From: Lentibacillus daqui
Lineage (GTDB): Bacteria > Bacillota > Bacilli > Bacillales > Amphibacillaceae
NCBI RefSeq assembly: GCF_027186265.1
Contig: NZ_CP114176.1
Coordinates: 2,914,001 to 2,978,000 of the forward strand
DNA: 64,000 nt
Direction: 5' to 3'
In this document: in pieces, positions 44,492 through 53,517 of the stretch
How the letters are laid out: every line of letters starts with the position of its first letter
Position numbering within the stretch: the first letter of the stretch is position 1
Made by a program: the position numbers and the translations under genes
The notes under the pieces: generated by a model
What the model was told of the DNA's origin: nothing
The model's input: the letters and a program-made list of their open reading frames with translations, nothing else
The model's database searches: none

Positions 44492-45016
44492 CTACTCCAA
44501 TAAATAACCGGAATTCCTTAATGCAGCTTTTGCCTCTTCCAATTGTTTCTCTGTTTCCGCTTCAAGCGTATGCAAATGAACACCGCCCGTAAGCTGGGAT
44601 AATAGTGATGCCCCTTGGTTCAATTTAGCAAGGAACGCATCCACATCCCTCCTGTTCTTTAGCATCAATGAACCAGTAATATCGCCATAAATTGGATGTT
44701 CCACCATCACGTTTTTAACCGTAACACCATAATCAACCAATGTATATAATTCATCAGCTGTGTCCTTGGCGGTATGGCGAACAGCAATCACCGCTGTACA
44801 TAAAGCAGTATCCGCTGGTTCATGAAAATAAACATATCCCCGGGATGTAGCAATGATTGGTTCACCAGCAGCCTTTAAAAGAGAGACATCCTGCACAATC
44901 ACTTGTCTGCTCACATTTGTTTTTTTTGCCAATACTTTTCCCGACAGCGGCTGATCGCTTTCCTTTAGCCATGATAATATCAACTGTCGTCTTTCTTCAC
45001 CAAAAATTTTATCCAA
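44492..45016 (-). CDS. niaR: NAD-biosynthesis repressor NiaR
   Basis: 174 residues. N-terminal winged helix (about 8-62: RRQLILSWLKESDQPLSG, NVSRQVIVQDVSLLKAAG) and a C-terminal 3H domain with the three conserved histidines (in AVRHTA, VEHPIYGD and GGVHLHTLE), which binds nicotinic acid as co-repressor. It normally represses nadABC and niacin uptake genes, none of which is seen nearby. A TTG at 45016, eight bases after GGGGG, is preferred to the GTG at 45031. Confidence 0.92.
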   Translation of the reverse strand: MDKIFGEERRQLILSWLKESDQPLSGKVLAKKTNVSRQVIVQDVSLLKAAGEPIIATSRGYVYFHEPADTALCTAVIAVRHTAKDTADELYTLVDYGVTVKNVMVEHPIYGDITGSLMLKNRRDVDAFLAKLNQGASLLSQLTGGVHLHTLEAETEKQLEEAKAALRNSGYLLE

Positions 45017-45130
45017 ATCAAAGACCCCCACAAACTAATTACTATCAGTATACCAAATCCATCTGACAAACCTGTCATCATTCATCTTTTAAAAATATAG
45101 GTTGCGTTTCTATCTCCATTGTGTAAACAT

Positions 45131-45146
45131 ATGTGTAAAGACACAT
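45131..45146. promoter_or_regulatory. Palindromic operator candidate between niaR and yhjC
   Basis: ATGTGTAAAGACACAT has perfect six-base arms around AAAG and is preceded by another TGTGTAAA. It lies 30 bases before yhjC and may be a NiaR or other regulator site; I cannot confirm the NiaR consensus. Confidence 0.45.
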
Positions 45147-45175
45147 GTAAAATATAAAGGGAGGCTGACGTAGAA

Positions 45176-45358
45176 ATGAACAGGGCAAAATCCTTGTGGG
45201 GAGCACTCATTGTTGTATTGGTCTTGGCAGCATATATTTTGCCGTATACCGTTCTGTCAAGCGTTGACGCATGGTATGGAAGTTTTCTAATCTGGGGAGT
45301 TATCGGCGTTCTCATTATTGTAGCAAATGTCATGGTTACTAAGGACTGGAGGGAGTAA
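45176..45358 (+). CDS. yhjC: YhjC-like small membrane protein (DUF3311)
   Basis: 60 residues, two membrane helices (about 8-27 and 35-54) and a short charged tail (TKDWRE). It is the constant small partner encoded before YhjB-type sodium:solute symporters. AAAGGGAGG lies about 12 bases upstream. It probably helps assemble the symporter. Confidence 0.85.
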   Translation: MNRAKSLWGALIVVLVLAAYILPYTVLSSVDAWYGSFLIWGVIGVLIIVANVMVTKDWRE

Positions 45359-45359
45359 A

Positions 45360-46841
45360 TTGCAAGCAAATTTTGTTTATATTGGCATTTTTATTTATAT
45401 CATTCTAGCATTAGCGGTTGCTTTTTGGGCACGACACGGTGTCCGCACAAATATGTCCAACTATTTTATTGGCGGGCGGAATATGAATGGTATTCTATCA
45501 GCACTAAGTTACAGTGCCACGACGTATAGTGCCTTTATGCTGGTTGGACTAGCCGGATTGACTTATCAAGGTGGCGTTGGAGCGCTTGGATTTGAGATTG
45601 TCTATTTCACAGGTGTATCACTTGTTGCCTTATTTGGCCCCCGCTTTTGGCTCGCCGGGAAAAAATTCGGCTATGTGTCTCCAGCAGAAATGGTAGGCGA
45701 TCGGTATCAGAGCAAACCTGTTGCCAGCGTCATTTCTATTATTAGTTGTTTATTTTTAATCCCATATTGTGCTGTCCAGCTTGCTGGTGTTGGATATCTG
45801 TTACAAGGGATTACGAATAATGCGATACCATTTACGACTGGTGTTGTGATCGCAACAGTTTTAGCTATATTATTCTCCTATACTGCCGGCATTTATTCGG
45901 TTGTCTGGACGGATTCATTACAGGCGATAATCATGATTATCACAGCAACCCTTGTTGTTTTGCTGGTTGTGCATCATTTGGGCGGGTTTGGGGTATTTTT
46001 TGACACGTTACAAATCAATCACCCGCAAGCTTTATCCGTACCAGGGAATGGCTATTTTAGTTTTGCCACGTTTGTGAGTTTAACACTGCCATGGTTTTTC
46101 TTTAGTTTGTCCAATCCACAAGTCAGTCAGCGCTTGTTCATGCCCGCTTCATTAAAAGGATTGCGACAAATGCTGATTGGTTTTTTAGCATTCGGATTTA
46201 TTTATACATTTGTATCGGTATTGTGGGGATTTTCGGCATTGCAAATGTTTCCGGATCTGACAACAGCGGACTTGGCTACACCAAAATTGCTGTCATCCGA
46301 GTTGGTACCACCTATCCTCGGCGTGATCGTAATGGTCGGTATTTTGGCCGCAGCTGTTTCCACCATTGATTCGATCATGCTGACATTATCATCGATGTTT
46401 GCCAAGGATGTCTACGGAAATGTAAAACAGCATGCATCAGATGCCAAACAATTGCGGATCGGGAAAATCGTTATTCCGATCATTGCGATCCTGGCATTTG
46501 CCTTTGCTGAATTACAGCTTAACTTGATTGCAGTATTATCTGTCGCAGCATCATCCGGGTTAATTGTAACGGTTCCTGCTTTTATTGGTACATTTTTTTG
46601 GAAACGAGGAACGGCTACAGGGGTTATTACCAGCGTATTGTTGGGCGCCATTCTAGTGCTGCTGATGGAATTTGCCGGGTGGACGCCCTTGGGGTTTGGC
46701 TCTGGTGTCTGGGGACTAGTCATGTCGGCCATCCTGTTTACCGGAATAAGCCTCATCACCACAGCACCTTTAGCAAAAGCAGAACAATTTATCAACATTA
46801 CGAAAAACAAAGAAATCAGACAGCACAAACAAGTATCTTAG
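45360..46841 (+). CDS. yhjB: Sodium:solute symporter, YhjB-like
   Basis: 493 residues with about 13 membrane helices. The SSF fold is shown by NYFIGGRNMNGILSALSYSA near the N-terminus, WTDSLQAIIMII and the AAAVSTIDSIMLTLSS sodium-site helix. The TTG at 45360 lies two bases after the yhjC stop, with GGAGGGAG six bases before it. Substrate unknown; the family includes carboxylate, sugar and vitamin carriers. A NiaR gene diverges from it, so niacin is conceivable but unproven. Confidence 0.9.
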   Translation: MQANFVYIGIFIYIILALAVAFWARHGVRTNMSNYFIGGRNMNGILSALSYSATTYSAFMLVGLAGLTYQGGVGALGFEIVYFTGVSLVALFGPRFWLAGKKFGYVSPAEMVGDRYQSKPVASVISIISCLFLIPYCAVQLAGVGYLLQGITNNAIPFTTGVVIATVLAILFSYTAGIYSVVWTDSLQAIIMIITATLVVLLVVHHLGGFGVFFDTLQINHPQALSVPGNGYFSFATFVSLTLPWFFFSLSNPQVSQRLFMPASLKGLRQMLIGFLAFGFIYTFVSVLWGFSALQMFPDLTTADLATPKLLSSELVPPILGVIVMVGILAAAVSTIDSIMLTLSSMFAKDVYGNVKQHASDAKQLRIGKIVIPIIAILAFAFAELQLNLIAVLSVAASSGLIVTVPAFIGTFFWKRGTATGVITSVLLGAILVLLMEFAGWTPLGFGSGVWGLVMSAILFTGISLITTAPLAKAEQFINITKNKEIRQHKQVS

Positions 46842-46930
46842 CTGAGGCAAAATGAGGTTCTGCTATTCCTATTTTTATAGTGCATAGGGTAGATGGAGAT
46901 TTAAGCAGGCTAGTGTTCGATTCATTTCTA

Positions 46931-47008
46931 GCTTGATCGATTTGGCGTCGGGTTCGATCGATTTTAGCGTGCACTCGATCGATTTTGCGCCCAGCTCGAT
47001 CGATTTCC
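46931..47008 (+). repeat. 21-bp phased GATCGATTT array, 4 copies
   Basis: GATCGATTT starts at 46935, 46956, 46977 and 46998, all intervals 21; a worn copy TTCGATTC lies before it at 46917. It is located between the convergent yhjB and ald genes. Confidence 0.88.
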
Positions 47009-47036
47009 ACTACTTGAGAAAACATCATTCAACACA

Positions 47037-47074
47037 AAAGGTACCCTTCTTATAGATGAAGAAGGGTACCTTTT
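47037..47074. terminator. Bidirectional terminator between yhjB and ald
   Basis: AAAAGGTACCCTTCT and AGAAGGGTACCTTTT form a 15-pair perfect stem with an eight-base loop. Confidence 0.92.
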
Positions 47075-47125
47075 CTGGAAAGCGTGGTAAATTAACACAG
47101 TCGTCACATATATTATGTGCTTCAA

Positions 47126-48253
47126 TCAGACAGAAAATGCTGCCATTGCATCTTCCACGGAAACATAATCAAATCCCAGATCATGGGCAACAGCTTCATA
47201 GGTTACGTTGCCATTGAGTACGTTTACACCTGTTTTAATTGGTTCGCTATCTTTAACCGCTTGTAAAACTCCTTTTTTGGCAATTTGTACAGCATATGGA
47301 ACGGTTACGTTGTTTAAACCAATCGTGGCAGTACGTGGAACAGCACCAGGAATATTAGCAACCGCGTAATGAAGTACACCATGTTTCTCATAAATTGGGT
47401 CATCATGTGTTGTTGGATGATCAACCGTTTCAAAGTTACCGCCTTGATCAATTGCCACGTCTACAATAACAGATCCTGGTTGCATTGATTTCACCATTTC
47501 TTCGGTAACGAGTTTAGGCGCTCTTGCACCCGGAATTAACACAGAGCCAACGACCAAATCAGATTCTTTTACAGCTTCGGCAATATTAAGCGGGTTGGAC
47601 ATTAGTGTTTGCACATCATTACCAAAAATATCATCAAGCTGGCGCAAACGTGCAGGATTAAGGTCAACGACGGAGACATCCGCACCTAAGCCAAGCGCGA
47701 TTTTTGCTGCATTTGCCCCGACTACTCCACCACCAATAATAGTGACTTTTCCCCGTTTCACGCCAGGAATACCACTTAAAACAATCCCTTTTCCGCCTTG
47801 TGATTTTTCCAAATACTGCGCACCAAGCTGAACTGACATACGGCCGGCAACTTCACTCATTGGCGTAAGTAATGGCAAGGTATTGTTCACTGTAATGGTT
47901 TCATAAGCGATTGCTGTTACCTCATTTTCAACCAGCGCCTTTGTAAGTTCCGGTTCATTCGCCAGGTGGAGGTACGTAAATAAAATTAATCCTTTGCGAA
48001 AATATTTATATTCAGATGCAAGCGGTTCTTTCACTTTCATGATCATATCCGCTTTTTCCCAAACATCTGAAGCATTTTTAACAATTTCAGCACCAGCTTG
48101 TTTATATTCTTCATCGGTGAAACTGCTTCCTGATCCAGCGTTTGTCTCAATCAAAACCGTTTGACCAGCATTGACTAAATGGATAACCCCAGCCGGTGTC
48201 ATCGCAACACGATTTTCATTATTTTTGATTTCTTTTGGAACCCCAATAATCAT
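47126..48253 (-). CDS. ald: Alanine dehydrogenase
   Basis: 375 residues. NAD-dependent oxidative deamination of L-alanine to pyruvate, used for alanine catabolism and in sporulation. The ATG at 48253 (GAGGAG nine bases before) places the catalytic residues at their usual numbers: R15, K75 in KVKEP and H96 in YLHLANEP. The nucleotide loop is GGGVVGANAAK. The divergently encoded activator seen in some relatives is here upstream on the same strand (adeR). Confidence 0.96.
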   Translation of the reverse strand: MIIGVPKEIKNNENRVAMTPAGVIHLVNAGQTVLIETNAGSGSSFTDEEYKQAGAEIVKNASDVWEKADMIMKVKEPLASEYKYFRKGLILFTYLHLANEPELTKALVENEVTAIAYETITVNNTLPLLTPMSEVAGRMSVQLGAQYLEKSQGGKGIVLSGIPGVKRGKVTIIGGGVVGANAAKIALGLGADVSVVDLNPARLRQLDDIFGNDVQTLMSNPLNIAEAVKESDLVVGSVLIPGARAPKLVTEEMVKSMQPGSVIVDVAIDQGGNFETVDHPTTHDDPIYEKHGVLHYAVANIPGAVPRTATIGLNNVTVPYAVQIAKKGVLQAVKDSEPIKTGVNVLNGNVTYEAVAHDLGFDYVSVEDAMAAFSV

Positions 48254-48367
48254 CATTATCATCTCCTCATCTTAAGTAACTTCTACAACCATTGTAATCC
48301 CTTTCACGAATAGAATCCTTATCGCAAAAAATGAAAATACTTCTTTTCGTTTGTGTAAAAACACAAA

Positions 48368-49609
48368 TCACATATCGTCAAAACTTTCTATCAGCAAATC
48401 AATATATGCTGTTACCTTCAAATGTGCATTTTTTAAATTTATTCCACTTACTTCTTCAATGCGCTTTAAACGGTAGTTCATAGTATTCGCGTGAATGAAC
48501 ATTTTTTTGGCAGCCTGATTCACATTACTATCACATTCCAGATAAATTTTTAACGTGGGTAACAGTTCTGTATGATGTTTCTTATCGTATGCCTTTAACT
48601 TCTCCAAGCTTTCGTTTTCATAATGCATTTGCTGTCTTTTATTACGAAGTTCTTCAATAAATTGATAAATGCCGAGATCCTGATACGAATAAATTCCCTC
48701 CAATGTATCCGGAAATTTATCTTTCAATTCCATCACCTTTAACGCTTGTTTGTAGCTGTCGGTCATATTTATAGCAGAATGATAGATTAAACCTATGGAA
48801 GACTTCATACAGCAAATTTCCAACTGGGTATTCATTTTTTGTTGAAACGATTGAATAAATGCAATGATCAATTGTTTCATATGATCGACTTGTGCTCCTT
48901 GAACAAGTAAAATCAGTTGTTTTTGATCAAAAAGTCGTAAAACAATTTGTACTTTATTCAAGGTTTTCAGCAAATAATTTGCATGTCTTTCAATCGTCTC
49001 TGTTATATCATTTTTAAATTCAATGATAACAATTGCGAGATTACCATCCAATTGTATCCCGAGTTGCTCAGCCCGCTGTTTAATTTCACTTTCATTATCA
49101 ATATCACCCATTAGCAGCTGCCAGAAAAAATTGTTATACGCATCCTCCCCCTTAATTTTCCTGGTTCGGGAATGCAGCATGAATTTTTTAACCAACTTGG
49201 CAGCTTCGGTTAATAATTGCAATTTATTGTCTGATAGTGCTTTATCGTTCGTATGCGCCCAAATAAATCCGAGTATTTCATTATTTTTGCGAATGGATAC
49301 AGCGATACGATTACCAAGACCAACTTCCTCGATTGCCGGAATAGCTATTGGCTCATCACTTTCGAACAATTTGTGCATAATACCATTTTTCCAAAGGCTG
49401 TTAATCACCTTATCCGGTACCTTTCTGCTCATAATCGTTGAGATTCTTGCTTCATCAATATTTTCACTATGCTTACTGTATGAAATCAAATGATGATTAG
49501 AATCTTCTATTGTAATGGGGCATTCCAAAATTTCTGCAATGTAATCGGCCAATTGGTCTGCAGATTGAAAATCCTCGTTAAAATTGGTTGAGGATAGTGA
49601 ATCTCGCAT
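48368..49609 (-). CDS. adeR: AdeR-like PucR/CdaR-family activator of ald
   Basis: 413 residues. N-terminal sensory region (about 20-150), a GGDEF-like middle (160-290), and a C-terminal PucR-type helix-turn-helix with LKIYLECDSNVNQAAKKMFI, HANTMNYRLKRIEEVSG (about 350-395). In B. subtilis AdeR activates ald in response to alanine; adjacency to ald supports the same here. The ATG at 49609 is nine bases after GGAG; the TTG at 49624 overlaps that site. Confidence 0.88.
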   Translation of the reverse strand: MRDSLSSTNFNEDFQSADQLADYIAEILECPITIEDSNHHLISYSKHSENIDEARISTIMSRKVPDKVINSLWKNGIMHKLFESDEPIAIPAIEEVGLGNRIAVSIRKNNEILGFIWAHTNDKALSDNKLQLLTEAAKLVKKFMLHSRTRKIKGEDAYNNFFWQLLMGDIDNESEIKQRAEQLGIQLDGNLAIVIIEFKNDITETIERHANYLLKTLNKVQIVLRLFDQKQLILLVQGAQVDHMKQLIIAFIQSFQQKMNTQLEICCMKSSIGLIYHSAINMTDSYKQALKVMELKDKFPDTLEGIYSYQDLGIYQFIEELRNKRQQMHYENESLEKLKAYDKKHHTELLPTLKIYLECDSNVNQAAKKMFIHANTMNYRLKRIEEVSGINLKNAHLKVTAYIDLLIESFDDM

Positions 49610-49807
49610 CGGGGAACACTCCAATTCATGTGTACTAATACGAGTTTATTATGATTTGTGTGTTTTTACAAATATAAAGTAAATGCTTTTGTAAAGTTAA
49701 CAAATACTTATAGGTATGATCGACGTCAGGTGAAAAGCATATTGAAAAAAGCATCTATTACACGAGCTGGCTACTGTTTCCTATCTTCGCCTTATTAGGG
49801 GATCTCC

Positions 49808-50803
49808 CTAAAACACGCTGAGATCCCATTGTTTGGCTATGTGTCTTAACAGGCGGATACCGGCGATACTATTGCCTTTCTCGTCTAATGCCGGTCCGAA
49901 CACGCCGATGCCACATCCGTCCATGAATGGCAAAATTTCTTCACGTACCCGTGGTGGTGCAACAGCAAGAATCCCCCCTGAAACACCACTTTTGGCTGGG
50001 ATACCTACATATGTTGCGAATTTTCCAGAGTCATTGTACATCCCGCACGTCAGCATCAACGCTTTTGCGATACGTGCTACCTGACGTGGGATGATTTCTT
50101 CCCCTGTTTTTGGATCCTCACCATCACACGCCAGGATCAAACCAATCTTCGCCAAATCATCAACGGTTACTTCGATGGAACATTGCTTGAAATAAGTTTC
50201 TAATGTAATATTCAAATCCGATTCCAGAAACCCGGTTTCCAGCAAATAATAACCGATTGCCCGGTTACGCATCGATGAATCCCGCTCTGATTCATAAACA
50301 TCCACATTTATCGACGGGCGGTAGCCAAGCATGGTTTCCATTAATTCAATAACGGGTTGCAGTTTCTCATCTGAAGTCCTTCCCGCCAACATGGATGTCA
50401 CGGTAATCGCCCCCGCATTTATGAATGGATTAAATGGCTTCTCCACCTTGCGCATTTCCAGATGCATAATCGAATTAAAAGCCTCCCCGGTTGGCTCGAC
50501 ATCAACTCGATCAAGCATATAACCAACCCCGCGTTCGATACAGGCTACGATAAAACTGAAAACCTTTGAGACACTTTGCAATGTAAATGGAACATCCACA
50601 TCACCAGAACGAATCTGCATATCATTTTTTCCAATAATTGATATTCCCAGATACTCCTGTTTCGCTTCAGCCAAAATCGGGATATATGAAGCAACTTCAC
50701 CATCACCCGTATGTTTTCGATAAAAGGATACCCAATCATCAACATAATTGGTTAACCATTCCTGTGTTTGTTCCGTATTCCAATTTGCTGCGCCTTGCAC
50801 CAT
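49808..50803 (-). CDS. glsA: Glutaminase
   Basis: 331 residues. Hydrolyses L-glutamine to glutamate and ammonia. Beta-lactamase-like serine fold with the nucleophile motif FTLQSVSKVFSF (SxxK, about 73-84), then FNPFINAGAI, the YxxQCS region YFKQCSIEV and PAKSGVSGGILAV near the C-terminus. Length is slightly above the 310-330 norm. Single gene. GATCTC/GAGATC hairpin-like arms straddle its stop codon. Confidence 0.95.
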   Translation of the reverse strand: MVQGAANWNTEQTQEWLTNYVDDWVSFYRKHTGDGEVASYIPILAEAKQEYLGISIIGKNDMQIRSGDVDVPFTLQSVSKVFSFIVACIERGVGYMLDRVDVEPTGEAFNSIMHLEMRKVEKPFNPFINAGAITVTSMLAGRTSDEKLQPVIELMETMLGYRPSINVDVYESERDSSMRNRAIGYYLLETGFLESDLNITLETYFKQCSIEVTVDDLAKIGLILACDGEDPKTGEEIIPRQVARIAKALMLTCGMYNDSGKFATYVGIPAKSGVSGGILAVAPPRVREEILPFMDGCGIGVFGPALDEKGNSIAGIRLLRHIAKQWDLSVF

Positions 50804-51004
50804 GTATACTCACCTCACGACTTGTTGATCTGATGTTACTATTATATTCCATCCAGCCAGGTATTCTCCTTAGAAGATGATACTTTGGCAACTTGCGTCC
50901 AATCTTGCACTCCACTATACATACCACTCCAGATAAACTGTTAAACTTGCGCACGGTTTTCATTTAATATGTATGTCGGTTTTAGTATGCCTCGGGTGTG
51001 AACA

Positions 51005-51082
51005 GTTTATCGGCGACTTCACACTATTTATCAGCGATTCCGATCAGTTTATCGGCGGTTTTTCACTTTTTATCGGCGAATC
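51005..51082 (+). repeat. 21-bp phased TTTATCGGCGA array, 4 copies
   Basis: TTTATC(G/A)GCG starts at 51006, 51027, 51048 and 51069, all intervals 21. Linkers differ (for example CTTCACACTA, TTCCGATCAG and GTTTTTCACT). The surrounding 50804-51163 has no gene. Confidence 0.88.
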
Positions 51083-51163
51083 CCAAAAATTAGGGCAGTT
51101 ATTGTAGCTGGATTGGAAAAAGACAAGATTAACTTTAGCGCAAGGCGAATGAAACTGTCCATA

Positions 51164-51200
51164 AAAAAGGGACTAGCCATTGTACAGCCAGTCCCTTTTT
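51164..51200 (-). terminator. Terminator after CAP-protein gene
   Basis: AAAAAGGGACTGGC and GCTAGTCCCTTTTT (minus strand) form the stem with one mismatch, and a T run follows. Confidence 0.9.
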
Positions 51201-51211
51201 CCAAACCCTGT

Positions 51212-51952
51212 TTATTTTCCAATGAATTCTTGTGTCCAGTAGTTTCCGTTTTCTACATGACCAACGCCAATGTGGGTAAAGTCAGGATTTAAAATGTTGG
51301 CACGGTGGCCTTCACTATTCATCCAACCATTAACTACTTCTTCTGGTGATTTTTGACCTTTGGCAATGTTTTCACCAGCAGTTTTGTAGCTGATACCGTA
51401 CGACTTCATCATGTCAAATGGTGAGCCATAGTTCGGGCTGTTATGTGAGAAGTAATTGTTGGCACTCATATCACGAGATTTTTCATGAGCTACTTTACTC
51501 AATTCCGTGTCTGCTTTCAGTGGTGACAATCCCTGTTTTTGACGTTCCTGGTTGGTTAAGTCAACTACTTGTTGTTCAAATTGACTTAATCCCTGCGCTT
51601 GTCCATCGTCTTTGCTTTCTTGTTTATCGGCAGCCGGCTTGTCTGCGGGTGCTTCGGAATTTTCCGTTTGTGCTGGTTGTTGCTCCGTTTGTTGAGCCTG
51701 ATCTTCATTTTCTGTCTGTTGCGGCTGATCTTGTTTTGGCTGATCAGCTTGTTGTTTTTGATTATCACCCTGTTGGTTCGAATTAATATGACAATGGTTC
51801 AAATAATTGTTTAATAGATTGTGAGAACCATTCACTGTATATGTTTGATTTGTTGAATGATCAGTACCAGCTGATGCATCAACCGATGATAATGCTCCGC
51901 CAAAAACCAGAGCTGTTGTTATTGCAGTGGCAATGCCAAATTTTTTCCACAT
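51212..51952 (-). CDS. Secreted CAP-domain protein, YkwD-like
   Basis: 246 residues. Signal peptide (1-29, ALVFGGALSSVDASAG), a low-complexity Q/E/D/A linker (about 58-118) and a C-terminal CAP/SCP domain (120-246) with LTNQERQKQGLSPL, HEKSRDMSANNYFSHNSP, GENIAKGQKSPEEVVNGW and SEGHRANILNPDFTHIGVGH. It fits the YkwD group of secreted spore or wall proteins of unknown activity. ATG 51952 is chosen for GGGAGAG upstream and the signal peptide. Confidence 0.92.
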   Translation of the reverse strand: MWKKFGIATAITTALVFGGALSSVDASAGTDHSTNQTYTVNGSHNLLNNYLNHCHINSNQQGDNQKQQADQPKQDQPQQTENEDQAQQTEQQPAQTENSEAPADKPAADKQESKDDGQAQGLSQFEQQVVDLTNQERQKQGLSPLKADTELSKVAHEKSRDMSANNYFSHNSPNYGSPFDMMKSYGISYKTAGENIAKGQKSPEEVVNGWMNSEGHRANILNPDFTHIGVGHVENGNYWTQEFIGK

Positions 51953-52217
51953 GTTGTACACTCTCCCTTTGCGTTTTTGTTTTTGCAAAATCATCATAGC
52001 ATGGGTTTTTTGTAATAATGCTGGGAGTGCCTGCCAACTACGATAAATGAGAGATAGATTTTTAATGCAAGTCCAATATTTCCCTAGAATACAAGATATC
52101 CGGTGGTACCTGATTACGGGCATACAGGAAAATGTTCAATCCAAAGGGAAAAATTACATAAAAACAACCATTGACATATGCAAATTTTCCAAGTTCTTGT
52201 TACAAAAAGTAAAATGT

Positions 52218-52234
52218 TGTAACGTTATTGTTAC
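52218..52234 (+). promoter_or_regulatory. WalR box upstream of mreBH
   Basis: TGTAACGTTATTGTTAC matches the WalR consensus TGTWAH-N5-TGTWAH perfectly. It lies 161 bases before mreBH and 266 bases before the divergent CAP gene. The rest of 51953-52394 shows no gene. Confidence 0.6.
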
Positions 52235-52323
52235 TTGCCTTTCATTAAATATAGTAATCTGGTTTAAAATTTTATTTTTGGGTGCAAAAACGCTAGATAA
52301 CAATATATGTAAAGTAGTGACTT

Positions 52324-52360
52324 ACCCCCAGAAATTATGGTATGGTATAGAAAATATATA
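52324..52360 (+). promoter_or_regulatory. Sigma-I-like promoter candidate of mreBH
   Basis: ACCCCC (52324-52329) equals the sigma-I -35 element known before B. subtilis sigI and mreBH. The expected CGAA -10 is only matched as AGAA (52349-52352), so this is tentative. A sigma-A reading (TATAGA at 52347-52352) is also possible. Confidence 0.4.
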
Positions 52361-52394
52361 ATTAGAAGTCTGTCATTATTGGAGGAAGTATATC

Positions 52395-53402
52395 ATGTTA
52401 TCTAATGCAGAGATTGGAATAGATTTGGGCACGGCCAATATATTAATTTATTCAAAGTCAAAAGGTGTTGTTCTGAACGAGCCATCTGTTGTGGCGATTG
52501 ATATTAATACGAAAAATGTTGTTGCAGTTGGTGCTGAGGCGAAAGAAATGGTTGGGAAAACTCCACAAAATATTGTCCCGATCCGACCATTAAAAGACGG
52601 TGTTATCGCGGATTATGATGTAACCGCCCAAATGCTTAAAGAGCTTTTAAAGAAGGTTAGCAAAAAAATGGGACATTCGATGCGGAAACCAACGATCGTT
52701 GTGTGCACCCCATCCGGAAGTACGACGGTTGAGCGTCGTGCCATTCATAATGCGGTCACAAGCTATGGGGCGAAAAACGTCCATTTAATTGAGGAACCAG
52801 TTGCAGCTGCGATCGGCGCTGATTTACCGGTTGAGGAACCAGTTGCCAATGTTGTCGTTGATATTGGCGGTGGTACATCTGAAGTAGGCATCATTTCATT
52901 TGGCGGCGTGGTATCTTGTAATTCAATTCGCACCGGTGGCGACAAAATGGATGAGGAAATCACGCAATACATTCGCAAAAACTATAACATTTTAATCGGT
53001 GAACGTACCGCTGAAAATGTCAAAATGGAAATCGGTTATGCTTATCCAGACCATAAAGAGGAAACAATGGATGTTCGTGGACGTGATATGGTTACTGGCC
53101 TGCCGAAAACAGTGACCGTTTCCTCCTTTGAAATTCACAACGCGTTAAAAGAATCTCTGGACCAAATATTGGAAGCCATCCGGGCAACCCTGGAAAGCTG
53201 CCCTCCAGAATTAAGTGGTGATATTGTCGATCACGGTATCGTATTAACTGGTGGTGGCGCCCTTTTGAACGGTATGAAAGAATGGCTGGCAAACGAAATC
53301 ATTGTCCCTGTTCATATCGCACCAAACCCACTCGAATCCGTCGCAATCGGCACCGGCCGCGCATTGAAAATGATTACCAAATTACAAAAAGCTGCAAAAT
53401 AA
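52395..53402 (+). CDS. mreBH: MreB-family cytoskeletal protein MreBH
   Basis: 335 residues. Actin-like protein that forms filaments under the membrane and guides lateral wall synthesis and LytE-type hydrolases. Phosphate loops IGIDLGTANILIYS (about 7-20) and VVVDIGGGTSEVGI, and the adenosine loop LTGGGALLNGM, are intact. It is closer to MreBH than to MreB or Mbl in the remembered stretches, such as IGERTAENVKMEIGYA and ESCPPELSGDIVDHG. GGAGG lies before the ATG. The upstream WalR-like and sigma-I-like sites agree with MreBH regulation. Confidence 0.92.
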   Translation: MLSNAEIGIDLGTANILIYSKSKGVVLNEPSVVAIDINTKNVVAVGAEAKEMVGKTPQNIVPIRPLKDGVIADYDVTAQMLKELLKKVSKKMGHSMRKPTIVVCTPSGSTTVERRAIHNAVTSYGAKNVHLIEEPVAAAIGADLPVEEPVANVVVDIGGGTSEVGIISFGGVVSCNSIRTGGDKMDEEITQYIRKNYNILIGERTAENVKMEIGYAYPDHKEETMDVRGRDMVTGLPKTVTVSSFEIHNALKESLDQILEAIRATLESCPPELSGDIVDHGIVLTGGGALLNGMKEWLANEIIVPVHIAPNPLESVAIGTGRALKMITKLQKAAK

Positions 53403-53517
53403 TAGTGATACGGTCGTGAACTCATTATGGTACACGGCCTTTATTATTTTTATGGATTAAATGCCTGAATGTAACTTGGGTTAATGCCCTTATAGCAGCT
53501 GATATTACAGATGTGGC

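Noticed and set aside
44330..44503. Plus-strand frame NDNLKPGMDEKTIQTK...
   Set aside because: Protein-like but without start or ribosome site, and it runs antisense into niaR; at most a remnant.
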